Source of the DNA: Streptomyces sp. NBC_01445 | GTDB taxonomy: Bacteria; Actinomycetota; Actinomycetes; Streptomycetales; Streptomycetaceae | Assembly (NCBI RefSeq): GCF_035918235.1 | Contig: NZ_CP109485.1 | Span: 3,658,001 to 3,722,000, forward strand | Length of the DNA stretch: 64,000 bases | Direction of reading: 5' to 3' | Shown: positions 53,268-61,990 of the stretch, in pieces | Numbering within the stretch: the stretch's first letter is position 1 | Layout: each line of letters opens with the position of its first letter | The notes under the pieces: model-generated | What the model was told of the DNA's origin: nothing | The model's database searches: none | The model's input: the letters and a program-made list of their open reading frames with translations, nothing else | Position numbers and translations under genes: made by a program

Positions 53268-53864
53268 TCACCCGACGCCCGCGCCGACGGCCTCCGGGAT
53301 GCGGAACGGCTTGCCGCAGCCGCCGCAGACGATCGGGGCCTGGGCGAGGACCGAGGGCACCACGCGCACATTGCGCCCGCAGTCGCAGACCGCCTTGACG
53401 CGGACGCCGCCCCCGGAGGAGCCGTGCCGCGCGGCCGGGCCGCGGAAGCTGCGCTTGGTGTCCGCGGCCGTGGCCACGGTGTGCGCCTTGAGGGCGTTCT
53501 TGAGCCGCTCGATCGTCGGCCGGTAACGCTGCTTCGCCTCGGGGTTGAGCGTCACCAGCGAGAAGCCGCTGCTGGGGTGCGGCTCCTCGGGGTGGTCGAG
53601 GCCCAGCTCTTCGGCGATGGCGAGGAATCTGCGGTTGTGGTACCGGCCGGCGCGGGAGGTGTCGCGTACTCCTCGGGCGGCGGCGATGCCATGGACTGCC
53701 TCATGGAGGAGTCGCTCGAAGGAGAGCTCGTGTCCGCAGGCGGACGACGACTCCCCGATCAGGGATTCGGGCGCGGCTAGATCTGGCAGCTCGGGGTGGT
53801 GCCGCTGAATGTCGGCCCACGCCTGTGCCAGCTCTGCGGCGAGAACAGGTGGTGTCGTGCTCAC
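53268..53864 (-). CDS. SprT-like putative metallopeptidase
   Basis: The 198-residue protein has an HExxH zinc motif (RLLHEAVHGIAAARG, His54, Glu55, His58) and a second His in AGRYHNRRF. A C-terminal zinc ribbon (CDCGRNVRVVP, CGGCGKPF) is also present. This layout fits SprT-like/Spartan-type proteins, which in higher organisms cut DNA-protein crosslinks; bacterial roles are open. The GTG at 53864 has no SD. It lies alone between rpsP and proS, in a region I do not recall as part of the core order. Confidence 0.8.
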   Translation of the reverse strand: MSTTPPVLAAELAQAWADIQRHHPELPDLAAPESLIGESSSACGHELSFERLLHEAVHGIAAARGVRDTSRAGRYHNRRFLAIAEELGLDHPEEPHPSSGFSLVTLNPEAKQRYRPTIERLKNALKAHTVATAADTKRSFRGPAARHGSSGGGVRVKAVCDCGRNVRVVPSVLAQAPIVCGGCGKPFRIPEAVGAGVG

Positions 53865-54028
53865 GTCGTGACAACGAGCCGGGATGCCTCTGTGTTCCTA
53901 TTCCGGGGCATCCCAAATAATTTGCACGTACCAGTCAGTTGCCGCTCATGCGTCCGGACGAGGGCGGGTGCGCTGATCTGCGGAGAAGCCTCACAGCTCA
54001 CACCAAGGTGGTGCGTAGGCGTACGTAC

Positions 54029-54104
54029 GCCCCGGCGCGTAGACGATGTCCGCACGCCGGGGCGACTGTGTCCCTCTGATGCGCAAGGGGCCTTTCGGCC
54101 TTCT
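54029..54104. terminator. Two hairpins downstream of proS
   Basis: GCCCCGGCG (54029-54037) pairs with CGCCGGGGC (54055-54063). Nearer to proS, GGCC-TTTC-GGCC (54089-54100; GAAA loop on the minus strand) with flanking AAGG/CCTT forms a compact stem. Both lie in the 269-bp gap between proS and the SprT-like gene. Confidence 0.65.
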
Positions 54105-54133
54105 CGCGCCGCTCGCTTCGCAGGTGCGGTGGC

Positions 54134-55549
54134 TCAGTACGCGCGCGCCACGACGGCGACGTTACCCGCCGCGTCGTCCGCGTCCGGCACCGCCCCGTCC
54201 TCGGTGACCAGACACCGTACGGAGACGGAGTGCTCGGCCAGTTCGGCCTCGCCCGCCTCGCCGAGGGTGGCCCACGGGATGCGGGCCCAGCCGCCCGATG
54301 TGGCGGCCTCGACGGCTTCGTCGACCGTCGTCACATCGGTCGTACGGGACTCACGGCGCTCGCGGGCCTGCTTGAGGAGCAGCGCCTGGTCCTCCTCGAG
54401 GACGGTGGGCAGCAGTGCGGCGAGCGCCTCGACGGCGACCGGCTCCTTGCCGCCGGGGATGCGCCTGGCCAGCATCGCCGTGCCGTTCTCGAGGTCGCGC
54501 GGGCCGATCTCGACGCGCACGGGCACTCCCTTGAGTTCCCAGTCGACGGCTCGGCGGCCGAACGGGGTGTCCGTGCGGTCGTCGACATGGACGCGGATGC
54601 CCGCCGCCTCGAGGGCGTCGCCGATCTCGTGGACCTTGGCCAGAACGGCTTCGTCCCCCTTGATGGCGAGCACCACGACCTGGGTGGGGGCGAGCCGGGG
54701 CGGGATCCGCAGACCGTTGTCGTCGCCGTGCATCATCACGAGGGCGCCGATCATGCGGGTGGTCGAGCCCCAGGAGGTCTGCCAGACCAGCTCCTGCTTG
54801 CCCTCCTTGGACAGGTACTGGGTGTGGAAGGCCCTGGCGAAGTTCTGGCCGAGTTCGTGGCTGGTGCCCAGCTGGAGGGCCTTGCCGTCGCCCATCATGC
54901 CTTCGAGCGTGAGGGTGTTGATGGCGCCGGCGAAGCGCTCCTTGGCGGTCTTGCGGCCGAGGACGACGTCCATCGCGAGGACGTCCTGCATGAAGTCCGC
55001 GTACACGTGCCGGTGGATGCGGGCCGCGAAGTCGCGGGCCTCCTCGTACGTGGCGTGCGCGGTGTGGCCCTCCTGCCAGAGGAACTCCGTGGTCCGCAGG
55101 AAGAGGCGGGGCCGCAGTTCCCAGCGGACGACGTTCGCCCACTGATTGATGAGGAGGGGCAGGTCGCGGTAGCTCTGCACCCACTTCGCGAAGTACTCGT
55201 TGATGATCATCTCGGAGGTGGGGCGGACGACGGCGGGCTCTTCCAGCTCCTTGCCGCCGCCGTGCGTGACCACGGCGAGTTCGGGCGCGAACCCCTCGAC
55301 GTGCTCGGCCTCCTTGTGGAGGTACGACTGCGGGATCAGGAGCGGGAAGTACGCGTTCTGGGTGCCCGTCTCCTTGATGCGGGCGTCCATGTCCTGCTGC
55401 ATCCGCTCCCACAGGCCGTAGCCGTACGGTCGGATGACCATCGTGCCGCGCACTGGACCGTTGTCGGCCAGTTCGGCCTTGTTGACGATGTCCTGGTACC
55501 AGCGCGGGAAGTCCTCGGCCTGAGGCGTGAGAACGGGTGTCTTGGCCAT
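54134..55549 (-). CDS. proS: Prolyl-tRNA synthetase, archaeal/eukaryotic type
   Basis: The 471-residue class II synthetase charges tRNA-Pro. It starts TPQAEDFPRWYQDIVNKAEL and has motif 2 RTTEFLWQEGHTAH and motif 3 HGDDNGLRIPPRLAPTQVVV; the C-terminal zinc-like domain ends in VARAY. It lacks the editing insertion of the longer bacterial type (about 570 residues), so the genome may also encode that one elsewhere. No SD precedes the ATG at 55549; a -10-like TAGCAT ends 7 bases before it, so the mRNA may be leaderless. Confidence 0.92.
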   Translation of the reverse strand: MAKTPVLTPQAEDFPRWYQDIVNKAELADNGPVRGTMVIRPYGYGLWERMQQDMDARIKETGTQNAYFPLLIPQSYLHKEAEHVEGFAPELAVVTHGGGKELEEPAVVRPTSEMIINEYFAKWVQSYRDLPLLINQWANVVRWELRPRLFLRTTEFLWQEGHTAHATYEEARDFAARIHRHVYADFMQDVLAMDVVLGRKTAKERFAGAINTLTLEGMMGDGKALQLGTSHELGQNFARAFHTQYLSKEGKQELVWQTSWGSTTRMIGALVMMHGDDNGLRIPPRLAPTQVVVLAIKGDEAVLAKVHEIGDALEAAGIRVHVDDRTDTPFGRRAVDWELKGVPVRVEIGPRDLENGTAMLARRIPGGKEPVAVEALAALLPTVLEEDQALLLKQARERRESRTTDVTTVDEAVEAATSGGWARIPWATLGEAGEAELAEHSVSVRCLVTEDGAVPDADDAAGNVAVVARAY

Positions 55550-55782
55550 GGCGCGCATGCTACGGCGCGATGACGCCCGCATGGCAATGCAATTTCCCCC
55601 GTACGGCCGCGCACCGCGGGAACGCGCGCGGCGACCGAAGGCCCTTGGGAACACCCCCTAGACGTGACGACGGATGCGGAGTTCTCTGGCATACGGGGGA
55701 ACTGCGAGCGCACATGTACGGGGCGGGATGAACCGCAGGAACACGCCACAGCAGTAACTCTCGGCGGATTGGGGCGCTTTCG

Positions 55783-56646
55783 ATGACACCTACGCTCGTG
55801 CAGCGGCACCTCCCCCACGCGGGGCGCGTGCCCCGCGTGGACCTGTGCGCACGCGCGCGTGACTGGGCGGAGATACAGGAACGGATGCTGGTCCCGCTCT
55901 ACGAAGCGGTCTACGAACGACTGGAGGTCGGCGATAGCGCCGGCACCCGGCTTCTCGGCCTCGGCTGCGGCTCGGGGCTCGCCCTTTTGATGGCGGCGTC
56001 GCGAGGCGCGGCGGTCACGGGCGTCGAGGCGGCCGCGCCGGAGCGGCTCGCACTGGCCAGAGAGCGTCTCCAGGGCGAGACGCGGGGCACGCGCGCGCGT
56101 GGCGACACGCGACTGACCGAAGGGGGCCCCGAGGACGCGGCACAGCCGGACGATCCGCCGTACAACCTGATCACCGCGTTCCAGCCGATCGGCTGCACGG
56201 CAGGTGACTCCGAGGGGCTCGGCGCGCTCCTGGAGTCGGCGTCGCCGTTCGCCGAGCGGGGCACTCCCGTGGTGCTGGCCGGCTGGGGTCCGCCGGAGCG
56301 GTGCGCGACGTCGTCGGTCCTGCGGGTCGCGACGAAGCTCGCCGATCCGCTGCGCAGTACGGGCAGTTGGCGGCCCGCGCTCCGCGACGACCTGGAGGAG
56401 GTCATACACCGGGCGGGGCTCAGGCCGGACGGCTCCGGCCGGGTCGCCTGTCCGTTCGGCTACGCGGACGTGGACAGCGCCGTGCGCGGGTTGCTGTCGA
56501 CAGGGCTGTTCGACGCGGCGATCGGCGCGACGGACCGGTCCCAGGTCGAGAAGGAGATGACGGAGGCGCTGCATCCGCATCAGCGGCGGGACGGGACGGT
56601 GTGGATGCCGAACGTGTTCCGCTACGTGATCGCGCGCACCCCGTGA
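55783..56646 (+). CDS. Class I SAM-dependent methyltransferase-like protein
   Basis: The 287-residue protein has a Rossmann SAM motif (RLLGLGCGSGLALLMAASRG, then VTGVEAAAPERLALARERL) and a post-motif (NLITAFQPIGC). The substrate is unknown; the C-terminal half (RPDGSGRVACPFGYADVDSA) is family-specific. It is divergent from proS and convergent with the FtsH-like gene, with 6 bp between the stops. The SD is weak (GGGG). Confidence 0.8.
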   Translation: MTPTLVQRHLPHAGRVPRVDLCARARDWAEIQERMLVPLYEAVYERLEVGDSAGTRLLGLGCGSGLALLMAASRGAAVTGVEAAAPERLALARERLQGETRGTRARGDTRLTEGGPEDAAQPDDPPYNLITAFQPIGCTAGDSEGLGALLESASPFAERGTPVVLAGWGPPERCATSSVLRVATKLADPLRSTGSWRPALRDDLEEVIHRAGLRPDGSGRVACPFGYADVDSAVRGLLSTGLFDAAIGATDRSQVEKEMTEALHPHQRRDGTVWMPNVFRYVIARTP

Positions 56647-56652
56647 CGGGCC

Positions 56653-58671
56653 TTACTGGTCCGTCGCCGTCTCCTGGCCGTCCGTGTCCTGGGTCCCCTG
56701 AATCCCCTGAGTCCCCTGCGCCTCCTCGTCCTTGGTGAGGCGGATGACGCCGGCGACGCGGTAGGCCTCCGCCTCGTCGAGGGTCTCGTTCGCGAGGAGC
56801 GCCGCGGCCAGGGCGTCCAACTGGCCGCGGTGGTCGCGGAGTTTGGTGCAGGCCTCCTCGTAGCACTCGTCGACGATGCGGCGCATCTCGTGGTCGATGG
56901 TGTCGAGGGTGTGCGGCGCGGCGGAGAGCCCGTACGCCTGCTGGGCGTCGCTCGGCAGGGCGGAGAGGCGGCCGATGCGGTCGCTCATGCCCCAGCGGGC
57001 GACCATGCCGCGCGCGATGTTCGTGACCTGTTCGAGGTCGTTCTCGGCGCCGGTGGTGACCACCCCGTATACGACGTGTTCGGCCGCCATGCCGCCGAGC
57101 GCGCCGATGATGCGGCCCCGCAGGTACTCCTCCGTGTAGGCGTACCTGTCGGCGTCGGGCGTGGAGAGGGTGACGCCGAGCGCGCGGCCGCGCGGCACGA
57201 TGGTGATCTTGCGGACGGGGTCGGCGCCGGGCTGGAGCATGCCGAGCAGGGCGTGGCCGCTCTCGTGGTAGGCGGTGCGGCGGCGCTCCTCGGCCGGCAT
57301 GACGAGGGGCCGTTCGGCGCCGAGCTGGACCTTTTCCAGCGCCTGGGAGAGGTCGGTCTGCGTGACGGCTTTCTGCTGGCGTTTGACGGCGAGGAGGGCA
57401 GCCTCGTTGGTGAGGTTGGCGAGGTCGGCGCCGGTCATGCCCGGGGTCGTGCGGGCGACCTGCAGCAGGTCCACGTCCGGGGCGAGCGGGATCTGCCGGG
57501 TGTGGATCTTGAGGATCGCCTCGCGGCCGCCGCGGTCGGGCGGGCTGACCGTCACGACGCGGTCGAAGCGGCCGGGGCGGGTGAGGGCCGGGTCGAGGAC
57601 GTCCGCGCGGTTGGTGGCCGCGATGACGATGACGCCCTCGGATCCCGAGAAGCCGTCCATCTCGGTGAGGATCTGATTGAGAGTCTGCTCGCGTTCGTCG
57701 TGGCCACCCATGGCGGAGCCGCCGCCGCGGGCCCGGCCGATGGTGTCGATCTCGTCGATGAAGATGATCGAGGGCGCCACCTTGCGGGCCTCGGCGAAGA
57801 GTTCGCGTACGCGCGAGGCGCCGACTCCGACGATCATCTCGATGAACTCGGAGGCGGACGCGGAGAAGAACGGGACACCGGCCTCGCCCGCGACGGCCCG
57901 GGCCAGGAGCGTCTTGCCGGTTCCCGGCGGGCCCGACAGGAGGACGCCGCGGGGCATCTTCGCGCCCATCTCGCGGTAGGCGTCAGGGTTCTTGAGGAAG
58001 TCGACGACGTCACTGAGCTCACCCTGGACCTCGTCGATGCCGGCGACGTCCGCGAACGTGGTGCGCTCCGTGCCGGGCTCGAGCTCGACCGGCTTGGGCG
58101 GCTGCTTGCGCCCGAGCATGCCTCCTGCCATGCCGCCGCCCATGCCCTGCCGCATCCGCCGCGAGATGAAGATCCACAGCGCGACGAGCAGGAACATCGG
58201 GGCGAGCGAGATGAGGAGGTTGGCGAGGAAGCTGCGCTCCTGGACGACCGGTGAGGCCGTCACGGTGACGTCGTGCTTCTCCAGATTCGCCCAGAGGTCG
58301 TCGTCCGCGAAGGACGGCCGCTGAGTCTTGAACTTGGTGTAGTTCTTGCTCGAGCTGTCACTGCCGCCGGGCGTGGGCTGCTCCTTCTTGAGCTGGCCCT
58401 GGATCGCGTCGCCCTTGGAGTAGATCTTGGTGACGTTGTTGTCGGCGACCTGCTTGCTGAACTCGGTGTACGAGATCGTCGGCTCGTCGCCCTTGTTGAA
58501 GAACGACAGCACGAGGTTGGCGATGACGTAGACGATCAGGGCAGTGAGAATGAGGCCGCCCCAGCCGCCCGGCATCTTCTTCCTGGGCGGCTTCGCGGGC
58601 TGTGGAGGCGGGGCCCCCTCGGAGCGCCACGGCTGGTCGGTGCGGTCGCGCGGGGGTACGGGGTTGGCCAC
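56653..58671 (-). CDS. FtsH-like AAA+ zinc metalloprotease (second-type paralog)
   Basis: The 672-residue membrane protease has two N-terminal spans (near residues 37-57 and 143-165) flanking a small extracytoplasmic domain. The AAA+ module has Walker [15 protein letters not shown], Walker [14 protein letters not shown] and the second region of homology (TRPGRFDR); the zinc site is [12 protein letters not shown]. The C-terminus has a Gly-Thr-Gln/Asp-rich tail. From memory, the main ftsH of Streptomyces lies elsewhere (near folE), so this is probably a paralog. The GTG at 58671 has AGGAGGAGA upstream; longer starts run into other genes. Confidence 0.92.
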   Translation of the reverse strand: MANPVPPRDRTDQPWRSEGAPPPQPAKPPRKKMPGGWGGLILTALIVYVIANLVLSFFNKGDEPTISYTEFSKQVADNNVTKIYSKGDAIQGQLKKEQPTPGGSDSSSKNYTKFKTQRPSFADDDLWANLEKHDVTVTASPVVQERSFLANLLISLAPMFLLVALWIFISRRMRQGMGGGMAGGMLGRKQPPKPVELEPGTERTTFADVAGIDEVQGELSDVVDFLKNPDAYREMGAKMPRGVLLSGPPGTGKTLLARAVAGEAGVPFFSASASEFIEMIVGVGASRVRELFAEARKVAPSIIFIDEIDTIGRARGGGSAMGGHDEREQTLNQILTEMDGFSGSEGVIVIAATNRADVLDPALTRPGRFDRVVTVSPPDRGGREAILKIHTRQIPLAPDVDLLQVARTTPGMTGADLANLTNEAALLAVKRQQKAVTQTDLSQALEKVQLGAERPLVMPAEERRRTAYHESGHALLGMLQPGADPVRKITIVPRGRALGVTLSTPDADRYAYTEEYLRGRIIGALGGMAAEHVVYGVVTTGAENDLEQVTNIARGMVARWGMSDRIGRLSALPSDAQQAYGLSAAPHTLDTIDHEMRRIVDECYEEACTKLRDHRGQLDALAAALLANETLDEAEAYRVAGVIRLTKDEEAQGTQGIQGTQDTDGQETATDQ

Positions 58672-58728
58672 GCCTGCTCTCCTCCTGCCGTCACGCCTCC
58701 CGCCCATGACCGCACACATCCGGGACCC

Positions 58729-58758
58729 TTGCCAGTATCCAGAATCCTGGTTACTGTC
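58729..58758 (+). promoter_or_regulatory. yhfZ promoter with CCAG-N4-CTGG box, leaderless
   Basis: TTGCCA (58729-58734) and TACTGT (58752-58757) are 17 bp apart. The -10 ends 7 bases before the GTG of yhfZ, so transcription should start at or next to the start codon. Between them lies CCAG-AATC-CTGG (58739-58750), part of a 23-bp box (58736-58758) repeated at 59754-59776. Confidence 0.6.
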
Positions 58759-58764
58759 CGATCT

Positions 58765-59703
58765 GTGAACGGTTTCGACGAGCGCTTCCTTACGCGCAAC
58801 GGCCTCGCGGCCCGCCAGCTCGCGGTCCTGCTGCTCAACCACGAGCCCGACACACGGCTGCCCCGGATCCGCGACTTCGCCGAGGAACTGGGATGCGGAA
58901 ACGGCACGGTCCAGGCCGCCCTGCGGCTCCTGGAGGAGTCCGGCGCCATCGAGACCGCCGCGCGCGGCCACCTCGGCACCTTCCTGGTCCGCTCCGAGCG
59001 CTCCATACTGTGGCGCCTCTCCGGCCTCGGCACCCTGCTGGCCGCGATGCCCCTCCCCTACTCGCGCCGCTACGAGGGCCTGGCCACCGGCCTGCGTGCG
59101 GCCTTCGAGGAGGCGGGCACCCCCTTCGCGATCACGTTCATGCGTGGCGCGGGCGCCCGGACCACCGCCCTGCTCGAAGGCAAGGTCGACCTCGTGATTC
59201 TCTCGCGGTTCGCCGCCGACCGGCTGATCGAGGAGCATCCGGTGGAGCTGGTCGCCGATCTGGGCCCGGCCACGTACGTCGGAGCGCACGGGCTGCTGCT
59301 GCGCGAGGGCGCCTCGCTCGACGCGCCCGGCCTGCGGGTCGCCGTGGACCACACCTCCGAGGACCAGCGGATGCTCGCCGAGCGCGCGTTCGCCAGGCGC
59401 ACCGATATCGAGTGGGTCGAGTCCTCGTACATGCAGCTGCGGGATCTGTTCGCGCAGAACCTGGCCGACGCGACCGTCTGGAATCTCGACGAGGTGCAGG
59501 GCCGGATAGGGATGGGCGGGGAGGTGTTGCCGCTGGGCGACGAGGTCACCCGCGATCTGTCCCTGCGCAACTCCAGCGCGGCGATCATCGGCAGGACCGA
59601 GGGCGCGAAGGCACTCTCCGCCGTACGGAACGCGGTCGACCTGTCGACCGTGACGTCACTGCAGGCCGAGGTGTTGCGGGGCGAGCGCGTGCCGTCGTAC
59701 TGA
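58765..59703 (+). CDS. yhfZ: YhfZ-family transcriptional regulator
   Basis: The 312-residue protein has an N-terminal winged helix of GntR type (TRLPRIRDFAEELGCGNGTV QAALRLLEESGAI) and a C-terminal domain resembling periplasmic-binding/LysR effector domains (AMPLPYSRRYEGLATGLRAA, ATYVGAHGLLLREGAS). It ends ERVPSY. These segments match E. coli YhfZ as I recall it closely. The GTG at 58765 has no SD but sits at the predicted transcription start. It is divergent from the FtsH-like gene and leads the yhf operon, which it probably controls. Confidence 0.85.
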   Translation: MNGFDERFLTRNGLAARQLAVLLLNHEPDTRLPRIRDFAEELGCGNGTVQAALRLLEESGAIETAARGHLGTFLVRSERSILWRLSGLGTLLAAMPLPYSRRYEGLATGLRAAFEEAGTPFAITFMRGAGARTTALLEGKVDLVILSRFAADRLIEEHPVELVADLGPATYVGAHGLLLREGASLDAPGLRVAVDHTSEDQRMLAERAFARRTDIEWVESSYMQLRDLFAQNLADATVWNLDEVQGRIGMGGEVLPLGDEVTRDLSLRNSSAAIIGRTEGAKALSAVRNAVDLSTVTSLQAEVLRGERVPSY

Positions 59704-59753
59704 ACCGGCGGGGGTGGCGCATAAGGGATTCGGCCACCCCCTCCCGACCTGAA

Positions 59754-59776
59754 TATCCAGAATCCTGATTATTGTC
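59754..59776 (+). promoter_or_regulatory. Second copy of the yhf box, before yhfY
   Basis: This 23-bp sequence differs from 58736-58758 at two positions. It contains CCAG-AATC-CTGA and a -10-like TATTGT (59770-59775). No good -35 lies upstream, so activation may be needed. The start codon of yhfY is 31 bp downstream. Confidence 0.6.
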
Positions 59777-59807
59777 GAATTGCCAATGGAGCCAGGAAGG
59801 AGACCCC

Positions 59808-60209
59808 ATGGACGACCAACTCGCCCTCCGCATCCAGCTGTTCCGCGAAGGCGGCCAGGTCAGGCCCGAGGTCGCCGACTTCGTGACCGCCGAGCTCACC
59901 GCCCTCGCGGAACGCGGGAACGAGGTCACCGAGCAGACCGCCGGCATGCTCACCAGCCACCTGATGATGGCGCTGACCCGGCTCGTCGACGGGGAGCCGA
60001 TCGAGCAGTTCCTCACCGACGAGCAGGTGGCCGCGGAACTGGCCGGCCACCCCCGGGCCGTGGCCGGCGCCCGCGAGGTCGCCGCCCGCGCCCGCGAACA
60101 GCTCGGCGCCACCCTGCCCGACTCCGAAGTCAACTTCCTGGCCATGCATCTTGCGGTGCTGGCGGGACATCCATCACCCGACTCCCAACCCCCAAGGACC
60201 ACTCCATGA
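59808..60209 (+). CDS. yhfY: YhfY-like PRD-domain protein
   Basis: The 133-residue protein is a single PTS-regulation domain. Conserved His residues lie in GMLTSHLMMALTRLVDGEPI and NFLAMHLAVLAGH. PRD domains are normally phosphorylated by PTS proteins and attached to antiterminators or activators; here it stands alone, as in the E. coli yhf operon. The ATG at 59808 has AAGGAG upstream. Its stop overlaps the yhfU start (ATGA). Confidence 0.8.
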   Translation: MDDQLALRIQLFREGGQVRPEVADFVTAELTALAERGNEVTEQTAGMLTSHLMMALTRLVDGEPIEQFLTDEQVAAELAGHPRAVAGAREVAARAREQLGATLPDSEVNFLAMHLAVLAGHPSPDSQPPRTTP

Positions 60210-60562
60210 CAAAGATCCTCACCGGCGGCGTAGGCAAGGTCGAGGTCGCCGGGACCGTCAAGGCGCTCGCCCTCGACGGCGTCGACATCGTCGTCTCCAG
60301 CGACATGGACGCCGCGATGAAGCTCCGCGTGGGCCAGGCCGACTTCTACCTCGGCACCTGTCACACCGGCGCCGGCGCCTCGCTCGGCGTCCTCGTCGGG
60401 CTCATGGGACAGCCCGCCTGCCACACCTTCGGGCGTTCCGTACCGACCGAGGACGAGGTCGACTCCCTGCTCGACCAGGGCAAGAAGGTCTTCGGCTTCT
60501 CCATGGACCAGATCGACGTCATCGCTCCGCTGATCGCCCGCGCCATCGCCGCGCGCGCCTGA
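60206..60562 (+). CDS. yhfU: YhfU-like DUF2620 protein
   Basis: The 118-residue protein has the DUF2620 core (MDAAMKLRVGQADFYLGTCH TGAGASLGVLVGLMG), close in length and sequence to E. coli YhfU. The Gly-Thr-Cys-His region could be a ligand or metal site; the function is unknown. The conserved pairing with yhfT suggests a soluble partner of the membrane protein, comparable to a PTS EIIB subunit in size, but without known chemistry. Confidence 0.85.
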   Translation: MTKILTGGVGKVEVAGTVKALALDGVDIVVSSDMDAAMKLRVGQADFYLGTCHTGAGASLGVLVGLMGQPACHTFGRSVPTEDEVDSLLDQGKKVFGFSMDQIDVIAPLIARAIAARA

Positions 60563-60602
60563 CCACACCAGGCACCTCCGCCCCGGGCACGAAGGAGATC
60601 CC

Positions 60603-61952
60603 GTGAGCCCCGTGAACACCACACTCGCCGCCGGCGCGAACCTCGACTTCTCTCTGGCGCAGCAGTTGACCGTGATCGCGCTCTGCGCGCTGACCGCGTT
60701 CATCTCGCACATGGCACTGGCCGTCTTCAACGACGGTGTACGCCCGTTCATGCTGGACTTCATCCAGGGCCGGTCGACCCGCAGCGCCACCACCGCGGTC
60801 TCCTTCGGGCTCTCCGCCGGGTTCATCTTCGGGCTCGGCGCGCCGATGGCCCTGTCCACCGGGGTGCTCAACCCGTGGCTGCTGTTCCTGCCCACGGACA
60901 TCCTCGGGCTGCTCGCGCCGAAGAAGTGGATCGCGCCGATCCTGGGCGGCGCTTGGGGCGCCGTCGTCGTGTTCGGTCTGAACGGCGCGAACAACGTGGC
61001 CCACGACCTGCCGGTCGACTTCCTGACGGCGATGCAGCAGATGTCGACGCCGATCCTGTTCCTGTTCACGCTGTTCCCGGTGCTGGCGATCACCAAGCAG
61101 TTCGGGCGCAAGTGGGGCGGCGTCGCGGGCGTCCTCGAACTGGCCCTGGTCGTGATGACCATGAAGATCTGGCCGAACATGTTCGCGGGCGCGCTCGCCA
61201 TGGCAGTCGGTGTCCTGATGCTCATCGGCCTCGCCATCGCCAAGGACGTCCGGGCGCGCAAGGCCGAGCGGGCCGAGGGCGGCGGCGTCGAGGAAGTGGT
61301 CCTCGCGGACGACCCGATGGCGTCGCTGTTCAGCTCCAGCGCGGCGAGACTGCGCAAGTTCCTGCCGCTGTTCATGGTGCTCGGCGCGGGTGTCTGCGTG
61401 CTCGCACAGATGCACATATTCGGCGGTGGTGAGGCCACCAGCTTCCTGATCGCGAAGGGGCACTACAGCGAGGCCGCCCAGGTGGACTTCTACCGGGTGT
61501 TCGGCTTCATCCCGCTGATCGCGACGACCGCGCTCGCCTCGGGGGCGTACGGCATCGCGGGTTTCACGCTCGTCTACCCCATCGGCTATCTGCTGCCGAA
61601 CCCGTTCCTCGCGGCCATCGTCGGCGCGGCCGTCTTCGCCGTCGAGGTGCTCGCCCTCTCCTACATCGGCAAGTTCCTCGGCAAGCTGCCGAGCGTGCGC
61701 GACTCGTCGGAGCACCTGCGCAGCGCCATCACCGACACGCTCCAGCTGGCGATCCTCTTCGGTTCCCTGATGGCCGCCAACGCCATGGGCGCCGGTCTCG
61801 GCATCCTCGTCGTCGGCGGGCTCTATCTGCTGAACGAGGCGATGGGCCGGCCGGTCGTACGGATGGCGGCCGCTCCCGCCGCGGTGATCGTCGGCGGCAT
61901 CCTGCTCAACCTCCTGTACTGGCTCGACCTGTTCACCCCGATCAAGAGCTGA
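60603..61952 (+). CDS. yhfT: YhfT-like polytopic membrane protein
   Basis: The 449-residue protein has about ten to twelve hydrophobic spans and family blocks such as VFNDGVRPFMLDFIQGRSTR and WIAPILGGAWGAVVVFGLNG. E. coli YhfT is of similar size and has no known substrate; a transporter is likely. The GTG at 60603 has AAGGAG. With yhfU it may form an uptake system for the compound handled by PHP and YhfS. Confidence 0.85.
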   Translation: MSPVNTTLAAGANLDFSLAQQLTVIALCALTAFISHMALAVFNDGVRPFMLDFIQGRSTRSATTAVSFGLSAGFIFGLGAPMALSTGVLNPWLLFLPTDILGLLAPKKWIAPILGGAWGAVVVFGLNGANNVAHDLPVDFLTAMQQMSTPILFLFTLFPVLAITKQFGRKWGGVAGVLELALVVMTMKIWPNMFAGALAMAVGVLMLIGLAIAKDVRARKAERAEGGGVEEVVLADDPMASLFSSSAARLRKFLPLFMVLGAGVCVLAQMHIFGGGEATSFLIAKGHYSEAAQVDFYRVFGFIPLIATTALASGAYGIAGFTLVYPIGYLLPNPFLAAIVGAAVFAVEVLALSYIGKFLGKLPSVRDSSEHLRSAITDTLQLAILFGSLMAANAMGAGLGILVVGGLYLLNEAMGRPVVRMAAAPAAVIVGGILLNLLYWLDLFTPIKS

Positions 61953-61990
61953 GGCCGGGTACGTACGCCAGGAAGGAAACCCCCCACACC

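Noticed and set aside
53268..55549. Chromosomal inversion inferred from proS lying next to rpsP
   Set aside because: I first equated this gene with the standard Streptomyces proS near infB, but it is the shorter archaeal/eukaryotic type, so the comparison does not hold.
56653..59352. N-terminal extension of the FtsH-like protein to 899 residues
   Set aside because: The extension overlaps yhfZ on the other strand and lacks sense; the GTG at 58671 has a strong ribosome site and fits the family length.
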